Shown here: piece after piece, positions 28,248 through 37,295 of the stretch
How the letters are laid out: each line of letters starts with the position of its first letter
Numbering within the stretch: position 1 is the first letter of the stretch
Source: Pseudomonas sp. Au-Pse12
Lineage (GTDB): Bacteria; Pseudomonadota; Gammaproteobacteria; Pseudomonadales; Pseudomonadaceae
Length of the DNA stretch: 64,000 nt
Direction of reading: 5' to 3'
Assembly: GCF_021341665.1 (NCBI RefSeq)
Contig: NZ_JAJTTH010000003.1
Span: 434,001-498,000, forward strand
Translations under genes and position numbers: made by a program
The notes under the pieces: generated by a model
Databases searched by the model: none
The model's input: the letters and a program-made list of their open reading frames with translations, nothing else
Told to the model about the DNA's origin: nothing

Positions 28248-28787
28248 CTATTCGTCGGCGTTGGGGTCGAGTTCGGGAAACAGCACTTCGGTGAAGCCGA
28301 ACTTGCTGAAATCGCTGATCCGCGACGGATACAGCCGACCGATCAAATGATCGCACTCATGCTGCACCACCCGCGCATGAAAGCCCGAGGCCACCCGCAC
28401 AATGGGCTCGCCCCTGGGGTCGAAGCCTTCATAGCGGATGTGTTGATAGCGCTGCACCGCGCCCCGCAGGCCGGGAACCGAGAGACAGCCCTCCCAGCCC
28501 TCTTCCAGTTCCGGGCTCAAGGGCGTGATCAATGGGTTGATGAGGATGGTCTGGGGCACCGCTTCGGCCTCCGGATACCGTTCGCTGTGCTCGAAGCCGA
28601 AGATCACCAGCTGCAAGTCGACGCCGATCTGCGGCGCCGCCAGGCCGACGCCTCCCACGCTTTCCATGGTCTGGAACATATCGTCGATCAGTTCCCACAA
28701 CTCGGGGCTGTCGAACATCTCCGGCGCTACCGGCGGGGCAATACGCAGCAGGCGCTCATCGCCCATCTTGAGGATTTCACGGATCAT
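28248..28787 (-). CDS. def: Peptide deformylase
   Basis: A 179-residue peptide deformylase with all three motifs: [10 protein letters not shown] (residues about 46-55), EGCLSVPG (about 99-106, Cys as metal ligand) and [16 protein letters not shown] (about 141-156, with the HECDH metal-binding histidines and catalytic Glu). It removes the N-formyl group from nascent proteins. It is not next to fmt, so it is probably a secondary deformylase. The ATG lies 2 bp after the stop of the YihY gene, so the two are co-transcribed. Confidence 0.95.
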   Translation of the reverse strand: MIREILKMGDERLLRIAPPVAPEMFDSPELWELIDDMFQTMESVGGVGLAAPQIGVDLQLVIFGFEHSERYPEAEAVPQTILINPLITPLSPELEEGWEGCLSVPGLRGAVQRYQHIRYEGFDPRGEPIVRVASGFHARVVQHECDHLIGRLYPSRISDFSKFGFTEVLFPELDPNADE

Positions 28788-28789
28788 GA

Positions 28790-29734
28790 TCAGGCTTCGT
28801 CAGTGGTCGGCTTGAGCGAGTGGTCCCGTCCCAGTCCCGAAACGTGTTGTTTTTCGTCGTGCCCGTCAAAGCCCTTTTCGCCAGGGTTCTTGCCTTCGGC
28901 CGACATGTGTTCAATCACCGCGTTCATCTCCGCTCCCAGCAGCAGCACCGCGGAGGAGATGTAGAAGTACAGCAACAGCACGATGATCGCGCCGATACTG
29001 CCATACATGGCGTTGTAGTTAGCGAACGTCTTCACATAGTAGGCAAAACCCAGGGAAGCGATGATCCACACCACGACCGCCAGCACCGAGCCTGGGGTGA
29101 TGAAGCGGAATTTCTGCTGCACATCGGGCATCACGTAGTACATCAACGCCACCGCCACCATCATCAGCAGCACGATCACTGGCCAGCGCAGGATGGTCCA
29201 CAGGGTGACGATGAAGTCCTCCAGGCCCACCTGCCCTGCCAGCCAGGCCATCACCTGCGGCCCCAGCACCATCAGCGCCGCCGCGGCCAGGAGCATGCCG
29301 GCGATGCCCACGGTGTAGAACACCGACAGCGGGAAGCGCTTCCAGATCGGCCGGCCCTCGACCACGTCGTAGGCGGCGTTCATCGCGCTCATCATCAGGC
29401 GCACGCCCGCCGAGGCGGTCCACAGGGCGATGACGATACCAATGGAAAGCAGGCCGCCCTTGGATTGCTGCAACTGGTCGATCACCGGGTTGACCTGCTC
29501 CAGCGCCTCACGGGGCAGCACCAGTTCCGACTGCAGGCGCAGCCAGGTGAAGAAGTCCGGCAAGTGGAGGAAACCGATCAGGGCGATCAGGAACAGGATG
29601 AAGGGGAACAGCGAAAACAGCATCTGGTAGGCCAGCGCCGAGGCGTAGGTCGACATCTCGTCCGCAATGAACTCATGGACCGTGCGAATCAGCACACGGT
29701 GCAAGGGCAAACCTTTGAGGTCCGGAAAAATCAT
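28790..29734 (-). CDS. YihY/BrkB-family inner-membrane protein
   Basis: A 314-residue integral membrane protein with six hydrophobic segments, beginning near residue 40 ([21 protein letters not shown]). It has the family segments [21 protein letters not shown] and [17 protein letters not shown]. YihY/BrkB proteins were once called ribonuclease BN, which is now known to be wrong; their transport role remains unclear. The C-terminal tail is charged and hydrophilic. It shares an operon with the downstream deformylase gene. Confidence 0.9.
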   Translation of the reverse strand: MIFPDLKGLPLHRVLIRTVHEFIADEMSTYASALAYQMLFSLFPFILFLIALIGFLHLPDFFTWLRLQSELVLPREALEQVNPVIDQLQQSKGGLLSIGIVIALWTASAGVRLMMSAMNAAYDVVEGRPIWKRFPLSVFYTVGIAGMLLAAAALMVLGPQVMAWLAGQVGLEDFIVTLWTILRWPVIVLLMMVAVALMYYVMPDVQQKFRFITPGSVLAVVVWIIASLGFAYYVKTFANYNAMYGSIGAIIVLLLYFYISSAVLLLGAEMNAVIEHMSAEGKNPGEKGFDGHDEKQHVSGLGRDHSLKPTTDEA

Positions 29735-29870
29735 AGCGTCTCCTTTCGCCGCAAACAGGTTGAAGTCAAAAGCGACTCAGGGGGCGTTTTCTACAACAAA
29801 TTAGCTCAGTTGGCGAACCGCAACCATGACAACAAGTGGATTGGCTGATCCCCCCCTGGGCCCGCACACA

Positions 29871-29894
29871 AAAACGGCCATCCATGGATGGCCG
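29871..29894 (-). terminator. Rho-independent terminator of the csbD-like gene
   Basis: On the minus strand CGGCCATC-CATG-GATGGCCG is followed by TTTTTGTG. It starts 29 bp after the csbD-like stop codon. The stem is a perfect palindrome with an 8-bp arm. Confidence 0.88.
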
Positions 29895-29922
29895 CTGCCG
29901 TGCATCATCGACGCCGAGGTTT

Positions 29923-30114
29923 TCAGGCCTTGTCGATGGTTTTCTTGACTGCATCCTTGGCTTTGCCCAAGGCTTGCTGGGCTTCGCCCTTCTTCTCCTG
30001 CAGCTTGCCTTCTGCCTGCAGCTTGGTGTTGTCGGTGGCCTTGCCGACACCTTGCTTGATGTTGCCAATGGCTTCGTTGGCCAGGCCTTTTGCCTTATCC
30101 GCTGCGCTGCTCAT
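29923..30114 (-). CDS. CsbD-like stress protein
   Basis: A 63-residue hydrophilic helical protein starting MSSAADKAKGLANEAIGNIK, with KATDNTKLQAEGKLQEKKGE and AKDAVKKTIDKA, the typical CsbD repeat pattern. GGAG lies about 9 nt before the ATG at 30114, so 19 in-frame upstream codons are dropped. CsbD proteins are general-stress induced in many bacteria; the molecular role is not known. It is a single-gene unit with its own terminator. Confidence 0.88.
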   Translation of the reverse strand: MSSAADKAKGLANEAIGNIKQGVGKATDNTKLQAEGKLQEKKGEAQQALGKAKDAVKKTIDKA

Positions 30115-30325
30115 GGTATTTCTCCGTTGAACATTCATTGATCGAACACAGTGAGTTGCGTCGTTACCCAAGGTTGACCCGCGGCTTTCGCGCAGAGTTT
30201 CAATTATTTTTTGCCGGGCATTTCATCGATCTGCCGAGGTTGCGCTTTATGTTTGCCGGGCAACCCGGGAGAATGCGCAACCTGTTCAGGCCAAGCACTG
30301 AAGATCCAATCCCCGTAGGAATGTT

Positions 30326-30703
30326 ATGAAACTCGATAAAAAGCAGGCCATCGCCCGCCGGAACCAGGAACTGGGCGGTGCGGTGCTGGGCGTCAACAAC
30401 TGCCATTTCGCGGAGCTGAACCGCAACCGCAATATCTGGTGGTTCGATATCCTGGTTACCCGCCTGGCCATCGGTCAGTACGAATGGGTGCACCTGCTGC
30501 TGCACACCCCGGACACCGATCAACTGCTGCACCTGAAAGTGCCCACCGTGTTCCTGCGGGAAAAACTCGAAGGCCTGGTGATCCGCAACCAAGGCAAGCG
30601 CAAGGCCGCCCTGAGCCTGGAGCTGAGTGCCGACAAGGACTCTTTCCTCAAGGACGTGCGTCCAGCCGGCACCGGCGTGAGCTTCGCCCAGTTCCAGCAG
30701 TAA
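30326..30703 (+). CDS. Conserved hypothetical protein
   Basis: A 125-residue soluble protein preceded by TAGGAAT at about 5 nt. Landmarks are GVNNCHFAELNRNRNIWWFDI, EWVHLLLHTPDTDQLLHLKV and LREKLEGLVIRNQGKRKAAL. It has no signal peptide or membrane helix, and I do not recognise the family. It ends in a shared terminator with the convergent fadD1. Its alternating polar and aromatic pattern suggests an alpha-beta domain. Function unknown. Confidence 0.75.
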   Translation: MKLDKKQAIARRNQELGGAVLGVNNCHFAELNRNRNIWWFDILVTRLAIGQYEWVHLLLHTPDTDQLLHLKVPTVFLREKLEGLVIRNQGKRKAALSLELSADKDSFLKDVRPAGTGVSFAQFQQ

Positions 30704-30726
30704 GCCCGGCACCCACGCCGGCCAAT

Positions 30727-30757
30727 AAAAAAGCCCCGCACTGGCGGGGCTTTTTTT
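30727..30757. terminator. Bidirectional terminator between the hypothetical gene and fadD1
   Basis: AAAAAAGCCCCGC-ACTG-GCGGGGCTTTTTTT has a 7-bp GC stem with A/T runs on both sides. It separates two convergent genes and can serve both. Confidence 0.93.
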
Positions 30758-30769
30758 CGGCGCTAGGTT

Positions 30770-32461
30770 TTACTTCTTCACGCCGAGTTTCTTCAGCTCT
30801 TCGTCACGCAGTTCACGGCGCAGGATCTTGCCGACGTTGGTGGTCGGCAGCGCATCGCGGAACTCCACGGCCTTGGGCACCTTGTAGCCGGTGACGTTGG
30901 CACGCATGTGCGCCATCACTTGCTCCTTGGTCAGGGTGACCCCCGGCTTGGCGACGATGAAGATCTTGATGGTCTCGCCGGATTTCTCGTCCGGCACGCC
31001 GATCGCCGCGCACTGCAATACGCCCGGCAACGAGGCCAGCACGTCTTCTAGTTCGTTGGGGTACACGTTGAAACCGGAGACCAGGATCATGTCCTTCTTG
31101 CGGTCGACGATGCGGATATAGCCGTCCGGCTGGATCAGCGCGATGTCACCGGTCTTCAGCCAGCCTTCACTGTTGAGGACTTCATCGGTGGCGTCCTGGC
31201 GCTGCCAGTAGCCCTTCATCACCTGCGGGCCTTTCACGCACAGCTCGCCGACTTCACCCAGGGGCAGTTCTTCACCGGCATCGTTGACCACTCGGCACAG
31301 GGTCGAAGGCACCGGAATGCCGATGGTGCCGATCTGGATGTTCTGGATCGGGTTGACCGTGGCCACCGGGCTGGTTTCGGTCATGCCATAACCTTCGCAG
31401 ATCGGGCAGTTGGTCACGTCCTTCCAACGCTCGGCGGCCGCCAGTTGCAAGGCCATGCCACCGGACAAGGTGACCTTCAGTGCCGAGAAGTCCAGCTTGC
31501 GGAACGCCTCGCTGTTGCACAGGGCAACAAACAGGGTGTTCAGGCCGACAAACCCGCTGAACTTCCACTTCGACAGTTCCTTGACCATCGCCGGCAGGTC
31601 GCGCGGGTTGCTGATCAGGATGTTGTGGTTGCCCATGAGCATGATGGCCATGCAATGGAAGGTGAACGCATAGATGTGGTACAGCGGCAGCGGGGTGATG
31701 AGGATTTCGCAGCCTTCATTGAGGTTGGAACCCATCAGCGCCTTGCACTGCAGCATGTTGGCCACCAGGTTGCGGTGGGTCAGCATGGCGCCCTTGGCCA
31801 CGCCGGTGGTGCCGCCGGTGTATTGCAGCACCGCCACGTCGCCACTGGCAGGGTTGGCTTCCTGCACCGGCTGGCCATGCCCCTTGCTCAGGGCATCGTT
31901 GAACTTGACCGCCTGGGGCAGATGGTAGGCCGGCACCATCTTCTTCACGTACTTGACCACGCTGTTGATCAGCAGGCGCTTGAGTGGCGGCAGCAGGTCC
32001 GCCACTTCGGTGACGATCACATGCTTGACCCCGGTCTTGGGCACCACGGCTTCTGCCAGGTGGGCCATGTTGGCCAGGCAGACCAGGGCCTTGGCACCGG
32101 AGTCGTTGAACTGGTGCTCCATTTCCCGTGCGGTGTACAACGGGTTGGTGTTGACCACGATCAGGCCGGCGCGGATCGCACCGAACACCGCGATCGGGTA
32201 CTGCAGCAGGTTGGGCAGTTGCAAGGCGATTCGATCGCCGGGCTGCAAATCGGTATGCTGCTGCAGGTACGCGGCAAAGGCTCCCGACAGTTCGTACAGC
32301 TCACCGTAGGTGATTGTCTTGCCGAGGTTGCTAAAAGCCGGTTTGTCAGCGAAACGTTGGCAGGACTGCTTCAACACCGCCTGAATATTCGGATACTCGT
32401 CAGGATTGATATCGGCAGCAATCCCAGCTGGGTACTTATCCTTCCAAAAGTCTTCGATCAT
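30770..32461 (-). CDS. fadD1: Long-chain acyl-CoA synthetase FadD (first of tandem pair)
   Basis: A 563-residue acyl-activating enzyme. It carries the AMP-binding signature YTGGTTGVAKGAMLTH (near residue 215), GYGMTETSP (near 357), LKTGDIALI and the hinge DRKKDMILVSGFNVYPNELED. GAGGAG precedes the ATG. It forms fatty acyl-CoA from long-chain fatty acid, ATP and CoA, the entry step of beta-oxidation. Tandem fadD1-fadD2 next to the hydrolase and PhaJ1-type genes matches the Pseudomonas arrangement. It has its own 338-bp upstream gap. Confidence 0.95.
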   Translation of the reverse strand: MIEDFWKDKYPAGIAADINPDEYPNIQAVLKQSCQRFADKPAFSNLGKTITYGELYELSGAFAAYLQQHTDLQPGDRIALQLPNLLQYPIAVFGAIRAGLIVVNTNPLYTAREMEHQFNDSGAKALVCLANMAHLAEAVVPKTGVKHVIVTEVADLLPPLKRLLINSVVKYVKKMVPAYHLPQAVKFNDALSKGHGQPVQEANPASGDVAVLQYTGGTTGVAKGAMLTHRNLVANMLQCKALMGSNLNEGCEILITPLPLYHIYAFTFHCMAIMLMGNHNILISNPRDLPAMVKELSKWKFSGFVGLNTLFVALCNSEAFRKLDFSALKVTLSGGMALQLAAAERWKDVTNCPICEGYGMTETSPVATVNPIQNIQIGTIGIPVPSTLCRVVNDAGEELPLGEVGELCVKGPQVMKGYWQRQDATDEVLNSEGWLKTGDIALIQPDGYIRIVDRKKDMILVSGFNVYPNELEDVLASLPGVLQCAAIGVPDEKSGETIKIFIVAKPGVTLTKEQVMAHMRANVTGYKVPKAVEFRDALPTTNVGKILRRELRDEELKKLGVKK

Positions 32462-32799
32462 GGAAGCCCACTCCTCAGCAACGCGAATTCATCACCGCAG
32501 TTGATGCGATTATTATTTGTCTGTGTTTTTTATTGGTGTCTGTTGGTGAGTCTGGCTTTTACTTAGGCCGAGAAGTCACAAAGCGCGCCGAGAGTAGCAG
32601 CTTTGGAAAAGGCCGCCTAGAGCCAAAATAGGCCTTCATAGTCACAAAAATGACTCAAGACAATCTCGTAGTCACTTTTAGAGTAAAAATTCTACCAGCA
32701 CGAATTCCGCTCTGGCCCGGGGCTTTGCGCCCCCCTGGAAAGCATCGCGGGCAAGCCAGTTGCGTCAACCGGCTTGCCCGCGAGGTAAAAGCCCTGGAC
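32462..32799 (-). other. 338-bp gap between fadD2 and fadD1
   Basis: The part nearest fadD1 (about 32500-32700) is A/T-rich and probably contains its promoter. The part near fadD2 holds a 12-bp inverted repeat at 32746-32782. No gene is visible. A short inverted repeat GTCA-CAAAAA-TGAC lies at 32641-32654. Confidence 0.55.
32746..32782. repeat. REP-like inverted repeat downstream of fadD2
   Basis: CGCGGGCAAGCC at 32746-32757 and GGCTTGCCCGCG at 32771-32782 are exact 12-bp inverted arms with a 13-base loop. The core resembles the GCGGGCAAGCC heads of Pseudomonas REP sequences. It lies 17 bp after the fadD2 stop and may also stabilise or end that transcript. Confidence 0.65.
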
Positions 32800-34488
32800 T
32801 CAGGCGATATCGCGCAACTCGCGACGCAGGATCTTGCCCACCGGCGTCATCGGCAGGGAATCACGCAGGACAATGTGCTTGGGCACTTTGTAGCCGGTGA
32901 AATTTTCCTTGCAGTAGGCCTTGAGTTCTTCAAGGCTGACCCCCGTCTCACGCGGCACCACAAACAGCTTCACCGCCTCGCCGGAACGCTCGTCCGGAAT
33001 GCCGATGACCGCGCAGTTGGCAACCTTGGGGTGAGCCATGACCACATCCTCGATCTCGTTCGGATACACGTTGAAACCCGAGACGATGATCATGTCCTTC
33101 TTGCGATCGACAATGCGCACGAAACCATCCGGATCGATCACCGCGATATCCCCGGACTTGAACCAGCCTTCGGCGTCCAGCACTTCCGCGGTGGCTTCGG
33201 GCTTGTTCCAGTAGCCCTTCATGATCTGCGGCCCCTTGATGCACAACTCGCCGCGCTCGCCCAGCGGCAGCTCGGTGCCCTGGTCATCGATGACCTTCAA
33301 GGTGGTGCCCGGCACCGGCAGACCGACCGTGCCCAGCCGCGAGCGGTCGCCATAGGGGTTGGTGCACGCCACCGGCGAGGTTTCGGTGAGGCCATAACCT
33401 TCGGTGATCCGGCAACCGGTGAGTTCCTGCCAGCGCTCCGCCGTGGCCTTGACCAGGGCCGTGCCACCGGAGTTGGTCAGCTTGAGGCTGGAAAAATCCA
33501 GGTGCTTGAATTCCGGGTGATCCATCAGCGCCACGAACAGCGTGTTAAGCCCCAGCAGCGCGGAAAACCGCCACTTTTTCAGCTCCTTGATGAAGCCGCC
33601 GATGTCTCGCGGATTGGTGATCAACACGTTGTGGTTGCCGGTCACCATCATGCACATGCAGTTCGCGGTGAAGGCATAGATGTGGTACAGCGGCAGCGGC
33701 GCGATCATCACCTCCTGGCCCTCGCGCCATTGGGTGTGGCCGTCGGGCCCGTGCTGGCCGAGGCAGGCCCGGGCCTGCTGCATGTTGGCCACCAGGTTGC
33801 CGTGGGTCAGCATGGCGCCCTTGGCCAGGCCGGTGGTGCCGCCGGTGTACTGCAACACCGCGACATCGTCGAGCCCCACCTGCAGCGGCTTGATCCCCTG
33901 GCCACGCCCCAGGCGCAGGGCGCTCTTGAAGGAAATGGCCTGGGGCAGGTGGTAGGCCGGCACCATCTTCTTGACCTTGTCCACCACGGTATTGATCAGC
34001 CAGCCTTTGGCACTGGGCATCAGGTCGCCCATCTTGGCTTCGATCAGGAACTGGATATCGGTGTCGCCCAGCACTTCCTGGACCTTCTGCCCGAAGATGT
34101 TCAGGTAGACCAGGGCTCGGGCTCCACAATCCTTGAACTGATGACGCATCTCCCGCGCGGTGTACAGCGGGTTGGTGTTGACCACCACCAGACCGGCGCG
34201 CAAGGCGCCGAATACCGCAATCGGGTAGTGCAGGACGTTGGGCATCTGCACCGCGATACGGTCTCCCGGAACCAGGTCGGTATGGCTTTGCAGATAACCG
34301 GCGAAGGCCGCGCTGTAGCGCTCCAGCTCGGCGTAGGTAAGGGTCACGCCCATGTTGCTGAAGGCGGGGCGATCAGCGAATTTCTTGCAGGAACGCTCAA
34401 ACACCTCGATCACCGACTTGAAGGCCCCCAGGTCAATCTCATTGGGGACGCCGGCGGGGCGCTTATCATTCCAGAAATCAGGTTGCAT
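32800..34488 (-). CDS. fadD2: Long-chain acyl-CoA synthetase FadD (second of tandem pair)
   Basis: A 562-residue paralogue of the downstream enzyme, starting MQPDFWNDKRPAGV. It keeps YTGGTTGLAKGAMLTHGNL, GYGLTETSPVA, FKSGDIAVIDPDGF and DRKKDMIIVSGFNVYPNEIED. GAGGATAAG precedes the ATG. The pair probably arose by duplication and may differ in chain-length preference. It is divergent from the alpha/beta hydrolase gene across 216 bp. Confidence 0.95.
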   Translation of the reverse strand: MQPDFWNDKRPAGVPNEIDLGAFKSVIEVFERSCKKFADRPAFSNMGVTLTYAELERYSAAFAGYLQSHTDLVPGDRIAVQMPNVLHYPIAVFGALRAGLVVVNTNPLYTAREMRHQFKDCGARALVYLNIFGQKVQEVLGDTDIQFLIEAKMGDLMPSAKGWLINTVVDKVKKMVPAYHLPQAISFKSALRLGRGQGIKPLQVGLDDVAVLQYTGGTTGLAKGAMLTHGNLVANMQQARACLGQHGPDGHTQWREGQEVMIAPLPLYHIYAFTANCMCMMVTGNHNVLITNPRDIGGFIKELKKWRFSALLGLNTLFVALMDHPEFKHLDFSSLKLTNSGGTALVKATAERWQELTGCRITEGYGLTETSPVACTNPYGDRSRLGTVGLPVPGTTLKVIDDQGTELPLGERGELCIKGPQIMKGYWNKPEATAEVLDAEGWFKSGDIAVIDPDGFVRIVDRKKDMIIVSGFNVYPNEIEDVVMAHPKVANCAVIGIPDERSGEAVKLFVVPRETGVSLEELKAYCKENFTGYKVPKHIVLRDSLPMTPVGKILRRELRDIA

Positions 34489-34704
34489 TATTCTTATCCT
34501 CTCTTTGTACCTGAGCTGTCCGGGGCCGCCACTGTAACGCTATCAGGGGCGGGGCTCCTCGGACGTTAGCAGCTATGGCGATTCAGGCAAATATGCGCAA
34601 GTGTGTCATTAATTTTGTGAATCTTGCTTCCAACGAGCTCACGAATCAGACGCACAGGCACTGATGCGCTATAAAGTTCAGCGTCTTCGAGCAAAGGAAT
34701 CGCC

Positions 34705-35649
34705 ATGACCCATGACACGTTCTGGTTGACCACGAGCGACCACCACCGCCTCTTCATCAACCAGTGGTTGCCCGAGCCGCCGCTCAAGGCGGCAATCCTG
34801 CTGTCCCATGGCATGGCCGAGCACAGCGGGCGCTACGCGCGCCTGGCCCAGGCCCTGTGCGCCGAAGGTTACGCGGTCTACGCGCCCGACCAGCGCGGCC
34901 ACGGCAAGAGCGCGGAACAGGGGGTCCTGGGCCACTACGCGGATCAGAACGGCTGGAGCAAGGTGGTCGGCGACCTGGCCAGCCTCAACCAGCACATCGG
35001 TCAACAGCACCCCGGCACACCCATCGTGCTGCTGGGCCACAGCATGGGCAGTTACATTGCCCAGGCCTATCTGCAACACCACAGCGCCAGCCTGCACGGA
35101 GCCATTCTCAGCGGCTCGAATTTCCAGCCAGTGGCGCTGTACCGCATCGCCAGCCTGATCGCCCGCCTCGAACGCTGGCGCCAGGGCGGCCAGGGGCGCA
35201 GCGCACTGATCGAGTGGCTGTCCTTCGGCTCGTTCAACAAAGCGTTCAAGCCCAACCGCACCGCCTTCGACTGGCTCAGCCGCGACCCGGCGGAAGTCGA
35301 CAAGTACGTCAATGACCCGCTCTGCGGCTTTCGCTGCACCAACCAACTGTGGATCGACCTGCTGGGCGGGCTGCAGCAGATCAGCAAGATCGCCAACCTG
35401 GCGCAGATCGATCCGGGCCTGCCGCTGCTGGTCATCGGCGGTGAATGTGATCCGGTGAGCGCCGGCAAGCGTCTCAAGGATCTGGCCAACGCCTTGCGCG
35501 AGGCCGGCAGCCAATGCCTGCAACTCAATATCTACCCGCAGGCACGTCATGAACTGTTCAACGAAAGCAACCGTGACCAAGTGACCCACGACGTGCTGGC
35601 CTGGCTGGACCAGGCGCTGCAGCACCGCCGGCCAGCGCGGTCGGAATAA
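34705..35649 (+). CDS. Alpha/beta hydrolase, monoacylglycerol-lipase-like
   Basis: A 314-residue alpha/beta hydrolase. The oxyanion HG-like start is ILLSHGMAEHSGRYARLA near residue 31. The nucleophile elbow is LLGHSMGSYIAQAYL, with Ser near 115. The acid is probably Asp in VIGGECDPVSAG, and the base is His in QARHELFNE near residue 288. The pattern fits lysophospholipase/monoacylglycerol lipase. It would free fatty acids for the FadD enzymes encoded divergently. Fifty bp separate it from the downstream PhaJ1-like gene. Confidence 0.88.
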   Translation: MTHDTFWLTTSDHHRLFINQWLPEPPLKAAILLSHGMAEHSGRYARLAQALCAEGYAVYAPDQRGHGKSAEQGVLGHYADQNGWSKVVGDLASLNQHIGQQHPGTPIVLLGHSMGSYIAQAYLQHHSASLHGAILSGSNFQPVALYRIASLIARLERWRQGGQGRSALIEWLSFGSFNKAFKPNRTAFDWLSRDPAEVDKYVNDPLCGFRCTNQLWIDLLGGLQQISKIANLAQIDPGLPLLVIGGECDPVSAGKRLKDLANALREAGSQCLQLNIYPQARHELFNESNRDQVTHDVLAWLDQALQHRRPARSE

Positions 35650-35698
35650 GCGGTGCGCAGTCAGTGCGTTCATTTATCTGTCAGAGGATTTCAGCAAC

Positions 35699-36169
35699 AT
35701 GACCCAGGTAACCAACACCCCTTACGAAGCCCTGGAAGTCGGCCAGACCGCCCAGTACAGCAAGACCGTCGAGGAGCGTGACATCCAGCTGTTCGCCGCC
35801 ATGTCCGGCGACCACAATCCGGTGCACCTGGACCCCGAGTTCGCCGCCGCCACCATGTTCAAGGAGCGCATCGCCCACGGCATGTTCAGCGGTGCGCTGA
35901 TCAGCGCCGCCGTGGCCTGTGAGCTGCCCGGCCCGGGCACCATCTATATCGGCCAGCAGATGAGCTTCCAGAAGCCGGTGAAGATTGGCGACACCCTGAC
36001 CGTGCGCCTGGAGATCCTCGAAAAACTGCCCAAGTTCCGCGTGCGCATCGCCACCCGCGTGTTCAACCAGCGCGATGAGTTGGTGGTGGACGGCGAAGCC
36101 GAGATTCTCGCGCCACGCAAGCAACAGACCGTGACCCTGCCGACCCTGCCAGCCATCACCATCGGCTGA
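35699..36169 (+). CDS. phaJ1: MaoC-like (R)-specific enoyl-CoA hydratase, PhaJ1 type
   Basis: A 156-residue hot-dog-fold hydratase with the MaoC catalytic segment FAAMSGDHNPVHLDPEFAA (Asp and His dyad) and the helix KERIAHGMFSGALISAA. The size and end DGEAEI...LPAITIG match Pseudomonas PhaJ1. It converts enoyl-CoA from beta-oxidation to (R)-3-hydroxyacyl-CoA, a precursor of polyhydroxyalkanoate. The neighbouring fadD pair and hydrolase support a link between lipid breakdown and PHA. Confidence 0.9.
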   Translation: MTQVTNTPYEALEVGQTAQYSKTVEERDIQLFAAMSGDHNPVHLDPEFAAATMFKERIAHGMFSGALISAAVACELPGPGTIYIGQQMSFQKPVKIGDTLTVRLEILEKLPKFRVRIATRVFNQRDELVVDGEAEILAPRKQQTVTLPTLPAITIG

Positions 36170-36211
36170 ACGCCGCCCCACGCAATCGCCCGGGTGCCGG
36201 CTTGCCGGCCC

Positions 36212-37078
36212 CTACCGTTTGCTACCCTCCTCTACCTGCACGCTGGCGGTCATGCCGGCGCTCAGGTTGATGCCTTCGGGCACCTTGTCGAGCTTGATCC
36301 GCACCGGAATCCGCTGAGCCAGGCGCACCCAGTTGAAGGTCGGTTCCACTTCCGCCAGCAACTGCCCGTCGGGCGTCGCATTGCGGTCGGTAATGCCCCG
36401 GCTGATGCTTTGCACATGGCCCTGCAAGGCATCGCCGGCGCTCATCAGCCAGACCTTCACCGGGTCGCCGACCTGGATCCGCGGCAGTTTGGTTTCCTCG
36501 AAATAGGCCTGGACATAGAAGGTCGAATCATCGATCAACGCCATCACCGGCTGCCCGGCATTGACGTAATTGCCCTCGGCCAGGCGCAGGTTGGTGATAT
36601 GCCCGTCACGCGGGGCATGCACCTGGCTGCGGGCCAGGTTCAATTCGGCGACCTTGGCCTCAGCCTGGGCCTGGCGCAGCTCGCCACGGGCAATGCCGGC
36701 GTTGATCTGGGCGTTCTCCCGCAGCTCGGCACTGATGGCCTGGGGCCCGAGGGCGGCACGCCGGCTGGCTTCATGTTCACGCAAATTGAGTTGCTGCTGG
36801 CGGGTCTGCACCACCGCCAGGGCCTTTTCCAGGGCGGCCTCGAAACGGTCGCGGTCGATGCTCAGCAACAGCTCTCCGGCCTTGACCTGCTGGTTGTCCG
36901 CGACCTTGAGCTCGCGCACCCAACCGGACACATCCGGGGCGACGATCACCACATCCGCGCGAATCCGTGCATCACGGGTCCAGGGGGTCAGCATGTAGTA
37001 CTGCCACAGGTGATAACCGGCAAAGATCGCCACCGCCACCAGGCAGAGGGTAAACGCGACACGTACGGGTGTACGCAT
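36212..37078 (-). CDS. HlyD/AaeA-like membrane-fusion protein
   Basis: A 288-residue periplasmic adaptor with a single N-terminal membrane anchor (VAFTLCLVAVAIFAGYHLW). The lipoyl-like domain IVAPDVSGWVRELKVADNQQV and the matching second half ARSQVHAPRDGHITNLRL flank a coiled coil at about residues 80-150. AAGGAG lies 6 nt before the ATG at 37078. The gene follows a DUF1656 gene and a FUSC gene, the same set as aaeX, aaeB and aaeA, so it probably couples an inner-membrane pump to an outer-membrane channel. Confidence 0.88.
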   Translation of the reverse strand: MRTPVRVAFTLCLVAVAIFAGYHLWQYYMLTPWTRDARIRADVVIVAPDVSGWVRELKVADNQQVKAGELLLSIDRDRFEAALEKALAVVQTRQQQLNLREHEASRRAALGPQAISAELRENAQINAGIARGELRQAQAEAKVAELNLARSQVHAPRDGHITNLRLAEGNYVNAGQPVMALIDDSTFYVQAYFEETKLPRIQVGDPVKVWLMSAGDALQGHVQSISRGITDRNATPDGQLLAEVEPTFNWVRLAQRIPVRIKLDKVPEGINLSAGMTASVQVEEGSKR

Positions 37079-37088
37079 GATCAACTCC

Positions 37089-37295
37089 TTATAAGGGCCC
37101 CAGAACCACGGTAATGGCCGTCAACACACAGACGTACAGGGCACAATCGAACAATGCTTCGTGCCAGATCCAGCGGCCCAGCCCGGTCACCCGTACCAGC
37201 ATCCGCAAGGCGCCGGTGAGCACCAGCGCCAGCACCACATAAATCAGAAACGGGCTGAGCAGCACCCCGCCCACCGACCACTCACGCAGCCCCAT
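37089..37295 (-). CDS. DUF1656 small membrane protein (AaeX-like)
   Basis: A 68-residue protein with two hydrophobic segments (LLSPFLIYVVLALVLTGAL and CALYVCVLTAITVVL) and a Trp-rich link (GRWIWHEALFDCALYV). This pattern is DUF1656, which typically lies between FUSC and HlyD genes in AaeXAB-like efflux operons. It overlaps the FUSC stop by 14 bp and ends 10 bp before the adaptor start, so the three genes are tightly co-translated. Its exact role is not known. Confidence 0.9.
   Translation of the reverse strand: MGLREWSVGGVLLSPFLIYVVLALVLTGALRMLVRVTGLGRWIWHEALFDCALYVCVLTAITVVLGPL

Noticed and set aside
32650..34569. 639-codon plus-strand frame opposite fadD2
   Set aside because: Antisense shadow; the minus-strand FadD has all family motifs in this interval.
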